A stretch of 64,000 nt of DNA from Pseudomonas iridis (lineage in GTDB: Bacteria; Pseudomonadota; Gammaproteobacteria; Pseudomonadales; Pseudomonadaceae), in NCBI RefSeq assembly GCF_017980685.1, contig NZ_JACXXO010000001.1, forward strand, positions 974,207-1,038,206, read 5' to 3'. Below, piece by piece: positions 50,825 through 60,023 of the stretch. Below the pieces are notes generated by a model that had not been told where the DNA came from, searched no databases, and saw nothing but the letters and a program-made list of their open reading frames with translations. The position numbers and the translations under genes were made by a program. The stretch's first letter is position 1. Each line of letters starts with the position of its first letter.

Positions 50825-51772
50825 ATGCAAAAAAACATCACCTCTCTAGGTTCGCTGAACTGGGACGACCTCAAGTTTTTCCTCGAAGTCGCCCGCACCC
50901 GCAAAGCCAGCACCGCGGCCAAACGGCTGGCGGTCGACTACACCACCGTGTCGCGGCGGATCAGTTCGCTGGAAGCGGCGTTAGGCACGTTGCTGTTCGA
51001 GAAATCGCGGACCAGCGGCTTCGTGCTCACCACTGAAGGCCAGCGTTTACTGGGTTACGCCGAATCGATTGAAAGCACATTGCACATGGCCTGCGAGCAG
51101 GTTTCAGGCTCTGGCGTGGCGCTGTCCGGACATGTGCGCATGGGCTGCACCGAAGGCTTCGGCAGTTTTTTCATCACGCCGCAACTGAGCCATTTCGTCG
51201 ACGCCTACCCGGCCATCTCGGTGGATATCCTGCCGCTGCCGCACTTCATCAGCCTGTCCAAGCGTGAGGCCGACATCGTCATCGCGCTGGAACGCCCGGA
51301 GCACGGACCGTACGTCTGCTGCAAACTCTGCGACTACCGCTTGCAGCTCTATGCGACCCAGGACTACCTCGACAAACACCCACCGATCCGCCGCCCGGCA
51401 GACTTGGGCAAGCATCAATTCATCAGTTATGTGGATGACCTGGCGTTCAGCTCGGAGCTGCTTTACCTGGCGAATGCGCTACCGGGTGCCAGCGCGAACT
51501 TGCGCAGCACCAGCGTGATCGCGCAATTCGTCGCGGCGCAGCAAGGTCGCTCACTGGCGATTCTGCCGTGCTTCCTCGCCGCACAGGACCCGCGTTTGTT
51601 GCCGGTGCTGCCGGAAGAAATCGACATCACCCGGCAGTTCTGGATGTACTGCCGGGAGGATCTGCGCAAGTTGAAGCGGATTACCCTGTTGTGGGATTAC
51701 ATCCGTGAGGTGACCGAGCGTAATCAGGATCTGCTGATGGGGCAGACCCGTGAGATGCAGTTCGCCGATTAA
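50825..51772 (+). CDS. LysR-family regulator, probable activator of mmsAB
   Basis: 315 residues from ATG 50825. HTH in KASTAAKRLAVDYTTVSRRI; substrate domain has GCTEGFGSFFITPQLSHFVD. Divergent from mmsA, so it likely senses a valine-pathway intermediate. In P. aeruginosa the mms regulator is an AraC-type protein, so the regulator differs in this lineage. Its stop overlaps the convergent yfiB stop by four bases. Confidence 0.88.
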   Translation: MQKNITSLGSLNWDDLKFFLEVARTRKASTAAKRLAVDYTTVSRRISSLEAALGTLLFEKSRTSGFVLTTEGQRLLGYAESIESTLHMACEQVSGSGVALSGHVRMGCTEGFGSFFITPQLSHFVDAYPAISVDILPLPHFISLSKREADIVIALERPEHGPYVCCKLCDYRLQLYATQDYLDKHPPIRRPADLGKHQFISYVDDLAFSSELLYLANALPGASANLRSTSVIAQFVAAQQGRSLAILPCFLAAQDPRLLPVLPEEIDITRQFWMYCREDLRKLKRITLLWDYIREVTERNQDLLMGQTREMQFAD

Positions 51773-52263
51773 TCGGCGCTGACCACAATCGAAACCCGGC
51801 GGTTTTCCGTGCGGCCTGCGGCAGTGTCGTTGGATGCCACCGGCTCGCTGCTGCCCAGCCCACGTAACTGTATGTTTTCTTGCTTCATGCCAACCGTGCC
51901 CAATACGTTGGCGACGCTCTTGGCCCGGCGCAATGACAGTTGCTGGTTGTAGGTTTCCTTGCCCGACGCATCGGTGTGGCCGTCGACCCGCACCCGCTCA
52001 ATGCCCACGCCCAACAGGGCTTTGCCGATGCGCGAGACGATCTCGGTGCTCTGCGTATTGAGGCTCTCGACATCGCTGCCGAACAGCACTTTGCCGGACA
52101 GGCCGAACTCCCAGCCATCGTCAGTCAGCTCGAAGCCTTGTTGCTTGAGCACGGCAACCTGCGCCGCAGAGAGGCCTTTTTGCGGGGCGGTCTGGCAACC
52201 AGTCAGCGCCAATATGGCCATCAACATCAGCGTGGAAAACAGTCGAACAGGAAAAGTGAACAC
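51769..52263 (-). CDS. yfiB: YfiB-like OmpA-family lipoprotein
   Basis: 164 residues. Signal peptide with lipobox LALTGC, a short linker region, and a C-terminal OmpA domain with the peptidoglycan-binding strands (VRVDGHTDASGKETYNQQLS, LSLRRAKSVANVL). YfiB sequesters YfiR at the outer membrane and so releases the YfiN cyclase. It ends the yfiR-yfiN-yfiB operon, with a five-base gap after yfiN. Confidence 0.93.
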   Translation of the reverse strand: MFTFPVRLFSTLMLMAILALTGCQTAPQKGLSAAQVAVLKQQGFELTDDGWEFGLSGKVLFGSDVESLNTQSTEIVSRIGKALLGVGIERVRVDGHTDASGKETYNQQLSLRRAKSVANVLGTVGMKQENIQLRGLGSSEPVASNDTAAGRTENRRVSIVVSAD

Positions 52264-52268
52264 GGAAA

Positions 52269-53537
52269 TTAGCTCCTTGTTTGAACGGGATTGACCGGGT
52301 ACTCCGACCCCGCCGTGGATTGAGCGCCACGCGACAGGCGCTTGGCTTGATACATCGCCGCGTCGGCAGCGTTGAGCAGCGCACCGGGGGTGACGCCATG
52401 ATCGGGGTAAACCGCGATGCCGATACTGAGCGACGTCACAACACTGGCGTCACCCGGCAGGGCGATCGGCATGTCCATGCTCGCGAGAATCTTGTCGGCG
52501 ATGCGTTCGGCGTCTTCGACCTTGTGCAGAGGCGCGAGCAGTACGGCGAATTCGTCCCCGCCCAGTCGCGCGACCAAATCTTCTTCACGCAATTGCGCGC
52601 GCACCCGATTGGCAACCGCCACCAGTACCGCGTCACCGGCCGCATGGCCAAAGTTATCGTTGATGCCTTTGAAACGGTCGCTGTCCAAAAACAGTACAGC
52701 CACGCGCTCCTTGAGTTTGCCGGCATTGCGCAGGGCCCGAATCAAGCGGCCCTCGAAATAGGCACGGTTCGGCAACCCGGTAAGACTGTCGTGACTGGCC
52801 TGGTGGGCCAGGGTCTCGTTTTCGCTTTTCAGATGGGTTTGCCACGACTCCAGTTCGTCGAGCAAGGCGTTGAAGTCGTTGCCGAGGTTGTCGAGTTCGG
52901 CGATCTGCGCTGGCGGCACGCGCCGATCCAGCGCTCGCTCGCTACGGGCGGCGTGGGCCACAGCCGCGAGGCTGCGCAACGGGCCGATGATCTCGCGCAA
53001 TTGTCGCCGCGCCAGATAGATCGCCACCCAGGCGCTGATGGCGGTACAGAGAATGATCCCCGCCAGACCGCTGAGCAGAAACCGCATCAGACTGCCGCCG
53101 TGACCGGTGAGCAGAACACGTCCGATCTCGCGATTCTGATGAGTGATCGGCAAGTCGATCGGCTTTTCCAGAATCGCCCGGGCGAGTTGCATTTCCAACT
53201 CAGAGATCAAACCGGTTTCCGGTCGCTGCCATCGCGCGAGCAGTTGACCTCGGGCATCCAGCACCTGAGCGTCTGCCACTTCTTCGGCCGATGCGATCAT
53301 TGCCAGCGACTCAGTGGCGGCAGCCTTGTCGTTGAACACGACCGCCGCTTCCACGGTGTAGCTGATCGACCGGGCGATCAAATGCAGGTTGTGATCGGCA
53401 TATACCCGCAACGCCAAAACGCCCAGCAGGGTCAGTGAAACACTGGCCATCGCCACTGCCACCAATGCGACCGTCAGGTGCCCACGGCCGAGAACCGAGC
53501 CTAACGTTGGGCGCGTATTGGATCTGAACAGTCTCAT
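52269..53537 (-). CDS. yfiN: YfiN/TpbB diguanylate cyclase
   Basis: 422 residues. Two membrane segments bracket a periplasmic PAS-like sensor, then a HAMP domain and GGDEF domain. The active-site motif GGDEF is at about residue 336, and RxxD (REED) five residues before it is the inhibitory I-site for c-di-GMP. YfiN makes c-di-GMP, raising biofilm and lowering motility; YfiR in the periplasm holds it inactive. ATGA overlap with yfiR. Confidence 0.95.
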   Translation of the reverse strand: MRLFRSNTRPTLGSVLGRGHLTVALVAVAMASVSLTLLGVLALRVYADHNLHLIARSISYTVEAAVVFNDKAAATESLAMIASAEEVADAQVLDARGQLLARWQRPETGLISELEMQLARAILEKPIDLPITHQNREIGRVLLTGHGGSLMRFLLSGLAGIILCTAISAWVAIYLARRQLREIIGPLRSLAAVAHAARSERALDRRVPPAQIAELDNLGNDFNALLDELESWQTHLKSENETLAHQASHDSLTGLPNRAYFEGRLIRALRNAGKLKERVAVLFLDSDRFKGINDNFGHAAGDAVLVAVANRVRAQLREEDLVARLGGDEFAVLLAPLHKVEDAERIADKILASMDMPIALPGDASVVTSLSIGIAVYPDHGVTPGALLNAADAAMYQAKRLSRGAQSTAGSEYPVNPVQTRS

Positions 53538-54109
53538 TGTGCCGCCGATTTGCGGCGTGACAACTGCAGCACGCTTGGATGAATGCGCACGCCACTGCGG
53601 GCAACAGAGTCGAGATTGACTTCGAAAGACACCTGCTCATCGCCGACGCGCAGACAGAACAGACTGCCGACCGTGCACGGGTCGTCGGCCTCGCTGATGC
53701 TCAGCACCGGGTGCCCTGTCAGCGAAGCAAACAGCCGACTGCGTTCATCTGCGGTGAGTTTGCCGATATACACCGCATCGCATTCGGTGACGATGGCCGG
53801 GTTGTCGGCCAGCAGACGATGCACGATAACGGGCCTGCCGGTGGCCTGAGTAGTGCCCTTGACCAGATCATCGGTGTATTCAGTGGGGCCGACGATGCAC
53901 AGGCGCAGTTGCGCAGGCTCTACCGGCCAGCGTGCGTAGCTGAGAATACCCAGCACAACCTGGGTGACCGCCTGAGCCCGCTGTTCGGCCATGCTAGGCG
54001 GCGTTTGCGGTTGCGCGACGGCAGCGCCCGCCAGCAAACAGAGCAGACCGACAAGCACTGCGTGCTTGCAGCGAAATACGCGCTCTGTCGCCCAGACAGC
54101 CACCTTCAT
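53534..54109 (-). CDS. yfiR: YfiR periplasmic repressor of YfiN
   Basis: 191 residues from ATG 54109 (MKVAVWATERVFRCKHAVLV...), signal peptide ending AAVAQ. The DUF4154 core (LRLCIVGPTEYTDDLVKGTT) and four Cys residues (including CDAVYIG and CTVGSLFC) agree with YfiR, in which disulphides control activity. YfiR binds the YfiN sensor and shuts it off; oxidising or reducing conditions and YfiB relieve this. First gene of the operon. Confidence 0.93.
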   Translation of the reverse strand: MKVAVWATERVFRCKHAVLVGLLCLLAGAAVAQPQTPPSMAEQRAQAVTQVVLGILSYARWPVEPAQLRLCIVGPTEYTDDLVKGTTQATGRPVIVHRLLADNPAIVTECDAVYIGKLTADERSRLFASLTGHPVLSISEADDPCTVGSLFCLRVGDEQVSFEVNLDSVARSGVRIHPSVLQLSRRKSAAQ

Positions 54110-54228
54110 GCAGGGATTCTCTTGGATCGTAACGGAATGATGCCGCAACGATAGCACAGCGCTGAATCACCAGCGAGGCGCGGACTCCTGACCGGATGGT
54201 CAGTAGTCAGCCTCATTCAACGAAACCT

Positions 54229-56337
54229 TCATCCCCGGGGCTCGGTGCCCTCCTCCAGTTCCAGCATCAACCCGCTCAAGCGTTTTACCTTGCGCTGCAC
54301 GGCCTCTTCAAACACTCCGGCACGCGGTTCGATCAAGGTGAACCAGTGCTTGGCCCGGGTGATGCCGGTATAGATCAGCTCCTTGGTCAGCACGGGGTTC
54401 AAGGCGTCCGGCAGGATCAATGCGGTGTGGGCGAACTCCGACCCTTGAGACTTGTGTACGGTCATCGCGTAGACGGTTTCGACATCATTCAAACGACTCG
54501 GCAACACAAAGCGCACGCCACCCTGGCCATCGTTGCGGGGAAAAGCCACGCGCAGCACCGGTTTACCGGCGGCAGGACCTTCGCGCTCGGGCAGTTTGAG
54601 GGCAATGCCAATGTCACCGTTCATCAGGCCCAGACCGTAGTCATTGCGGGTCATCAGCACTGGCCGACCTTCGTACCATTGCTGGTCGTTGTCGATCAGT
54701 CGCGCCTTGAGCAATGCCGCTGTGATGCGCTGGTTCAAACCTTCCACACCCCACGGCCCCTTGCGCACCGCACACAACAGCTGGAAGGTGTCGAATGCCT
54801 GCAAGACCTCGCGGGCCCAGTTGATCCAGTCCGGATGTTCGAGCGGCCTGTCGAGCGGTGGACGCTGATCACGCAGCACTTTCAGGTAATGCCGATAGCC
54901 TTGCGGTCCGTCGCCATGGCCATCAAGCAAGAGTCGCTCGAGGTGCAGATCGTGCTCGCCCTTGAGCGGCAACGAATACACATCCTCATACTGCCCCGCC
55001 ACCAGCAACTGACGCGCCTCATCCGGCAACTGTTGATTGACCCGGCGTGCTAGCTGGCCGATACCGCTCCCTTCGCCAAAGCGCCGGGAGTGACGCAACA
55101 TCACCACTTGTTGCGCCAGCGGATGGGAGCCGTCGAGGTCCTCATGCAAGCCGCTGGCCTGCAACGATTCACCGCTGACCGACTCCAGCCATTGCCGAGT
55201 CTGCGGGCTATACCAACCGCTTTCAGCGTCACGGCACAAATCCCCCAAAACGGCGCCGGCCTCTACCGAGGCTAGCTGATCCTTGTCACCCAGCAGCACC
55301 AGACGTGCATGGGCGGGCAGGGCGTCGAGCAGGTTGGCCATCATTTCCAGGTCGATCATCGACGCTTCATCGACCACCAACACATCCAGCGGTAAACGGT
55401 TGCCGGCATGGTGGCGGAAGTGTCGCGTACCGGGACGACTGCCCAGCAAGCGGTGCACAGTGGTCACGTCGCAGGGGATTTTTGCGCGTACGTCTTCGGC
55501 GACTTTCAGCGATTGCACTTGTTGGCTGATGGACTCGGTCAATCGCGCAGCCGCTTTGCCTGTCGGTGCAGCCAAGCGAATTCGCAGCGGATGACCAGCC
55601 TCCACCGCTGGCGCTTGCAGCAACGCGAGCAAGCGCACCACTGTGGTGGTTTTGCCGGTGCCCGGGCCACCGGTGACGATACTGAATGCACCGCGGGTAG
55701 CGAGGGCACAGGCGAGTTTCTGCCAGTCGATCACCTCATCGGTTTTGGCCGACCCGAACAGTTCATTGAGCCGTTGCGGCAGGTCATCCGGCGTCGCCTC
55801 ACTCTGGGCGAGACGCTGACGCAACGCCGTATCGATGCGGCGTTCGTAAGCCCAGTAGCGCCGCAGGTATAAACGTTTTCCGGACAGCACCAGTGGGCGA
55901 TTCTGCGCGGCTTCGCGGGTATCGGCTGCCAGCGCGACCAGGCCACTGCCCGCCAACGCTTTGCACCAATGCGCACCATCTAGCGCTTCAAGCAATTGTG
56001 AAGGCAGCAACAATACGCCCCCTTGCACGTCGCCTTCGGGTGGCAGCGACAAGGCAAAGTCAGGGGCTTTAAGGGTTTCGAACAAATCCAGACAAACATG
56101 ACCGTGCCCGAGTTGATGACTGGTCAGCGCTGCAGCGAGCAGCACCAACGGATCGGTATCGGGCTCAAGCTCGTGCAGGAATGCGACGAATGCCTTGTCC
56201 AGCGCACGCAGCCAGCCACGCTCGACCCAACGGGTGAGCAACAGCAGCAAGTCATCGGCGCTTGTCAGGGGCGAAAGCCTAGACAGGCTGTCGGCTGCCA
56301 GCGGTGTCGGCAACAGATCGGCAAACGTGCGGCTCAT
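54229..56337 (-). CDS. recD: Exonuclease V subunit RecD
   Basis: 702 residues from ATG 56337, overlapping the recB stop in ATGA. Superfamily 1 helicase: Walker A VTGGPGTGKTTTVVRLLALL (about 175), DVLVVDEASMIDLEMMANLL, and C-terminal MTVHKSQGSEFAHTALILP. RecD is the 5'-3' motor of RecBCD, which resects double-strand breaks. Cluster order here is recC, recB, recD, all minus strand. The last gene, ending near the yfiR promoter region. Confidence 0.97.
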   Translation of the reverse strand: MSRTFADLLPTPLAADSLSRLSPLTSADDLLLLLTRWVERGWLRALDKAFVAFLHELEPDTDPLVLLAAALTSHQLGHGHVCLDLFETLKAPDFALSLPPEGDVQGGVLLLPSQLLEALDGAHWCKALAGSGLVALAADTREAAQNRPLVLSGKRLYLRRYWAYERRIDTALRQRLAQSEATPDDLPQRLNELFGSAKTDEVIDWQKLACALATRGAFSIVTGGPGTGKTTTVVRLLALLQAPAVEAGHPLRIRLAAPTGKAAARLTESISQQVQSLKVAEDVRAKIPCDVTTVHRLLGSRPGTRHFRHHAGNRLPLDVLVVDEASMIDLEMMANLLDALPAHARLVLLGDKDQLASVEAGAVLGDLCRDAESGWYSPQTRQWLESVSGESLQASGLHEDLDGSHPLAQQVVMLRHSRRFGEGSGIGQLARRVNQQLPDEARQLLVAGQYEDVYSLPLKGEHDLHLERLLLDGHGDGPQGYRHYLKVLRDQRPPLDRPLEHPDWINWAREVLQAFDTFQLLCAVRKGPWGVEGLNQRITAALLKARLIDNDQQWYEGRPVLMTRNDYGLGLMNGDIGIALKLPEREGPAAGKPVLRVAFPRNDGQGGVRFVLPSRLNDVETVYAMTVHKSQGSEFAHTALILPDALNPVLTKELIYTGITRAKHWFTLIEPRAGVFEEAVQRKVKRLSGLMLELEEGTEPRG

Positions 56338-59300
56338 AGCAGGACTCCCTGTTCCCATGCGGGTTCGGCCTTGGGTTCGGGTTTACCCTGGAACATCCGG
56401 TCGAGACGCTCGATCAACTCACGAGGCGGTCGGGCAAAGTACACACCGCGGCTGTCTGAGCGAGTGCCGCGCAAGAACAGGTACAGCGCCCCGCCAACAT
56501 GCCGGTCGTAATCGTAGTCGGGCAAACGTGCCTTGAGCTGACGATGCAACGCCAACAGATACAACACGTATTGCAGGTCGTAGCGGTTGTCCAGAATCGA
56601 TTGTTCCATGGCGTGTTCGGTGTAGGCCAGATCGTCCACACCCAGCCAGTTGGACTTGTAGTCGGCCACGTAATAGCGGCCATCGTGTTCAAAGGTCAGG
56701 TCGATGAAGCCTTTGAACATGCCGTTGAGTTGCACTGGCTCTGCGCCAACCCGGGCCACACCATTGTGGGTGAACTGGCGTACCAGTTCGTCGAGTTTCA
56801 GCACGTCGACTTTATGGCTGGCGAACCAGAATTCCATCTCGACTCGGTACTGTGTCAGCTGTTCGAGAATCACCGGTGGCCGCCCATCAGCGATTGGCAG
56901 GGGCGACTCGAGCAGGTGTTGCAACCAGTCACTGAGGGTGGTGATCCAGCCTTCCCAGCCACGCAGGTTGCAGCGCCGGCCAATCGCGTCCTCCAGCGCC
57001 TCGCGGGAGACGGCGAAACCGTCATCACCCGCCCACTCCAGCAAACCGTGAAGAAACGTTCCCGGATTGGGGCCACGGGGGAAGCGATGGATATCGGCGC
57101 CGCCGGTTATGATTTCTCGCGGTGCATCCGGGTCGAGGCGTTCGTCATCGAAAAGCTTTTGTGCTTGCGGGCTGTCCGGTGCTTCATCGCTGCCGACACT
57201 CAGCACATCACTGATGCGCAGCGCGCTATACGACGCGATCCACCAGTTCTCACTGGCCTTGCGCTTGGGCAGCAACGTGGCACTGAGGACGGCTTCATTG
57301 CGCGGAGGTTGGTAATGCTCGTCGGTGGGTTGCGGCATTTCGCCGATGTCGATAGCCGGGCAGTCTTGTTGCAGGTCTTGCAACCACCGGTTGAGTCCAC
57401 TGGACTCACCCGAAGAGGCACCGCCACCCAGCAGATAGCCGAGCGCAGAAAGGTGTAGCACCGAGCTGTTGTTATTGCCACGTTTGAGATCCGTCACGCC
57501 TAACCAGCAGGCATGTTGCGCACGAGTCAGGGCGACATAGAGCAAACGCAGATCTTCGGCGAGACGCTCTTCGTCCGCTTGCGCAATCAACTCGACGGTC
57601 GGCCTGAGACTCACCTGAGCCTTGCCCGCAGCGTCGTGGTAATGCAACGGCAATCGACTACCGTCCACGGGTTTCGCCGAGCAGATGAACGGCAGGAACA
57701 CCAGCGGATACTCAAGGCCTTTGGACTTGTGGATGGTCACGACCTTGACCAGTTGCTCGTCACTTTCCAGGCGCAGGATCTGCTCTTCACCCGCCTGACC
57801 CGACAGTGCCAGAAGCTCGGCCAGATGACGGATCAGCGCTTGCTCACCGTCCAGCTCTGCGGCGGCCTGCTGCATCAGTTCCGACAGGTGAAGAAGGTTG
57901 GTCAGCACCCGCTCGCCATCGCTGCGTGTCATCAAGGTCTGTGGCAAATGGAAGTCGTGAAGCAGGCGGCGCAGCATCGGCAGCACGCCTTGTTTGCGCC
58001 AGAGTTCGCGATAGCCACGAAACTGCATGACTCGAGCTTCCCAAACCAGTTCGTCCTGATTCAGCCGCTCCAGTTCAGCCAATGGCAAGTTCAGAGTGAT
58101 ACAGGCCAGCGCGGCTTTAAGCGAGCGTTCGACATCCGGCTCGGCGCAGGCTTTGAGCCAGGACAGCAGGTCGTGGGCCTCTTGGGCCGCAAACACCGAA
58201 TCCTTGTCCGACAGATAAACGCTGCGCACACCGCGGGCGGCAAGCTCGCCGCGAACCGCTTGAGCCTCTTTACCGTCGCGGACGAGGATCGCGATGTCAG
58301 AAGGCCGCAGCCCTCTGAAATCTTCACCGTCCTGAACAAACCCCGCACTTCCGGTTTGCCCGCCATTGAGCAATGCCGTTATTTGGCTAGCACAGGCGGC
58401 CGCCAACTGTTGCCGATAAACCGCTCCCGACAGCGGTTGGTCTGTGGACAAGTGCCAGACATTCAATGCGCCAATGTCCTGTCCGGCAATCTGCAGTTTC
58501 TCTTTACGACCTTGCGATTCCACTGGTTGAAACGGCACCGGGTTCTCGCCGTTTTTCTCCCGGAACAAAAACGCGCCGCGTCCCAGCTCTCGGGACTCGG
58601 CGCGTTCGAATACATGGTTGACTGCTTTGACCATGCCGTGACTGGAGCGGAAATTGGTGCCCAGCGTATGCAGTCGGCCGGTGGTGGCCTGACGGGCACG
58701 CAAATAGGTGTAGATGTCCGCACCGCGAAAAGCGTAAATCGCTTGCTTGGGATCGCCGATCAGAAACAAACCGGTATCGGGGTTGTTGTCTTCGATGCGA
58801 TAGATGCTTTCGAAGATGCGGTATTGCACCGGGTCGGTGTCCTGGAACTCGTCAATCAGCGCGACCGGGAATTGCTCACGGATCAACGTTGCCAGACGTT
58901 CGCCGCCGTCGGATTGCAGCGCGGCATCCAGGCGTAGCAGCATGTCGTCAAAACCCATTTCGGCACGACGGCGCTTCTCTTCTTCAAAGCGTGTGCCCAC
59001 CCAATTGGCGGCGTGCTGCAGGACAGCGGCATCAGGTGTTGGCAGTGCATCAAGACTCGATTTGAGCCCGGACATAGCATCCAGCCCCGGGTGACTTGGG
59101 GCCGGCCCCTTCCACGCTTCGGCCATGCCGTCAGGGGTCAGGCGGGTGAAGCCAGTGCCGATGTCCAGTTGCTCCAAAGACTCGTCTTCGGCCCAAGCCT
59201 TGAGCTTCTCGAACCAAGGCTCAAAGTAACGCGCCTGCATCTTGCGACCATCGACAGTCTTGCTGGCAACGCCTTGATGACAGATGGCGAGCAACTCGTC

Positions 59301-60023
59301 CGCCCATTGACGCCAAGGCATCTTCAACTCGATCAATGCCGAGCGGCGCTCCTGCAAACATTCCTCGATAAGCTCAGCGGGTGCCTTGCCTTCATCGCTG
59401 TCGCGCTCGCTGGCGAACAGCCCGCGCACTCGGGGTAGCAACGCTGCAGGTCCACCCCAGTTGCTACGAACCCAATTCAGCGCATCACCCTGCATCGGGT
59501 AACAGAACAGCCGCCAGTAATCGCGCAGCACTTCACCGAGCAAATCGCTGTGATCGGTTTCCAGGGATTGAGTGAACAGACTGCCGCTGTCGAACGCATG
59601 CTCGCGCAGCATGCGCTGACACCAGCTGTGGATGGTCGAGACGGCGGCTTCATCCATCCATTGCGCAGCGATATCGAGGCGATTGGCACAGCCGGGCCAT
59701 TGCTGAGGATCGAACTGATCGCGCAGGTCAGCGATCAATCCGTCAGGGGCCGGGGTCTCGTCGCGAAAAAACCTCGCAGCCTCGGCCAGTCGCGTGCGAA
59801 TTCGCTCGCGCAGCTCTTTGGTCGCCGCGTCGGTAAACGTCACCACGAGGATCTGCGGAGGCAACAACTCGCGGGCAAACCCGCTCAACTCACCGCCGTG
59901 CCCGAGGATGAGCCGCAGATAGAGCGCAGAAATGGTGAAGGTTTTGCCGGTACCGGCACTCGCTTCGATTAACTGGCTGCCACGCAGCGGAAATGCCAGG
60001 GCCAGCGGTGTCTTCGTGCTCAT
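56334..60023 (-). CDS. recB: Exonuclease V subunit RecB
   Basis: 1229 residues from ATG 60023, overlapping the recC stop. UvrD-type helicase with EASAGTGKTFTISALYLRLI Walker A near the start and VTIHKSKGLEYPLVFLPF. The C-terminal nuclease domain has the catalytic GRYYVADYKSNWLGVDDLAY segment (Asp and Lys of the D-x-K motif). RecB unwinds DNA 3'-5' and cuts it, recognising Chi through RecC. Length near that of E. coli RecB (1180). Confidence 0.97.
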   Translation of the reverse strand: MSTKTPLALAFPLRGSQLIEASAGTGKTFTISALYLRLILGHGGELSGFARELLPPQILVVTFTDAATKELRERIRTRLAEAARFFRDETPAPDGLIADLRDQFDPQQWPGCANRLDIAAQWMDEAAVSTIHSWCQRMLREHAFDSGSLFTQSLETDHSDLLGEVLRDYWRLFCYPMQGDALNWVRSNWGGPAALLPRVRGLFASERDSDEGKAPAELIEECLQERRSALIELKMPWRQWADELLAICHQGVASKTVDGRKMQARYFEPWFEKLKAWAEDESLEQLDIGTGFTRLTPDGMAEAWKGPAPSHPGLDAMSGLKSSLDALPTPDAAVLQHAANWVGTRFEEEKRRRAEMGFDDMLLRLDAALQSDGGERLATLIREQFPVALIDEFQDTDPVQYRIFESIYRIEDNNPDTGLFLIGDPKQAIYAFRGADIYTYLRARQATTGRLHTLGTNFRSSHGMVKAVNHVFERAESRELGRGAFLFREKNGENPVPFQPVESQGRKEKLQIAGQDIGALNVWHLSTDQPLSGAVYRQQLAAACASQITALLNGGQTGSAGFVQDGEDFRGLRPSDIAILVRDGKEAQAVRGELAARGVRSVYLSDKDSVFAAQEAHDLLSWLKACAEPDVERSLKAALACITLNLPLAELERLNQDELVWEARVMQFRGYRELWRKQGVLPMLRRLLHDFHLPQTLMTRSDGERVLTNLLHLSELMQQAAAELDGEQALIRHLAELLALSGQAGEEQILRLESDEQLVKVVTIHKSKGLEYPLVFLPFICSAKPVDGSRLPLHYHDAAGKAQVSLRPTVELIAQADEERLAEDLRLLYVALTRAQHACWLGVTDLKRGNNNSSVLHLSALGYLLGGGASSGESSGLNRWLQDLQQDCPAIDIGEMPQPTDEHYQPPRNEAVLSATLLPKRKASENWWIASYSALRISDVLSVGSDEAPDSPQAQKLFDDERLDPDAPREIITGGADIHRFPRGPNPGTFLHGLLEWAGDDGFAVSREALEDAIGRRCNLRGWEGWITTLSDWLQHLLESPLPIADGRPPVILEQLTQYRVEMEFWFASHKVDVLKLDELVRQFTHNGVARVGAEPVQLNGMFKGFIDLTFEHDGRYYVADYKSNWLGVDDLAYTEHAMEQSILDNRYDLQYVLYLLALHRQLKARLPDYDYDRHVGGALYLFLRGTRSDSRGVYFARPPRELIERLDRMFQGKPEPKAEPAWEQGVLL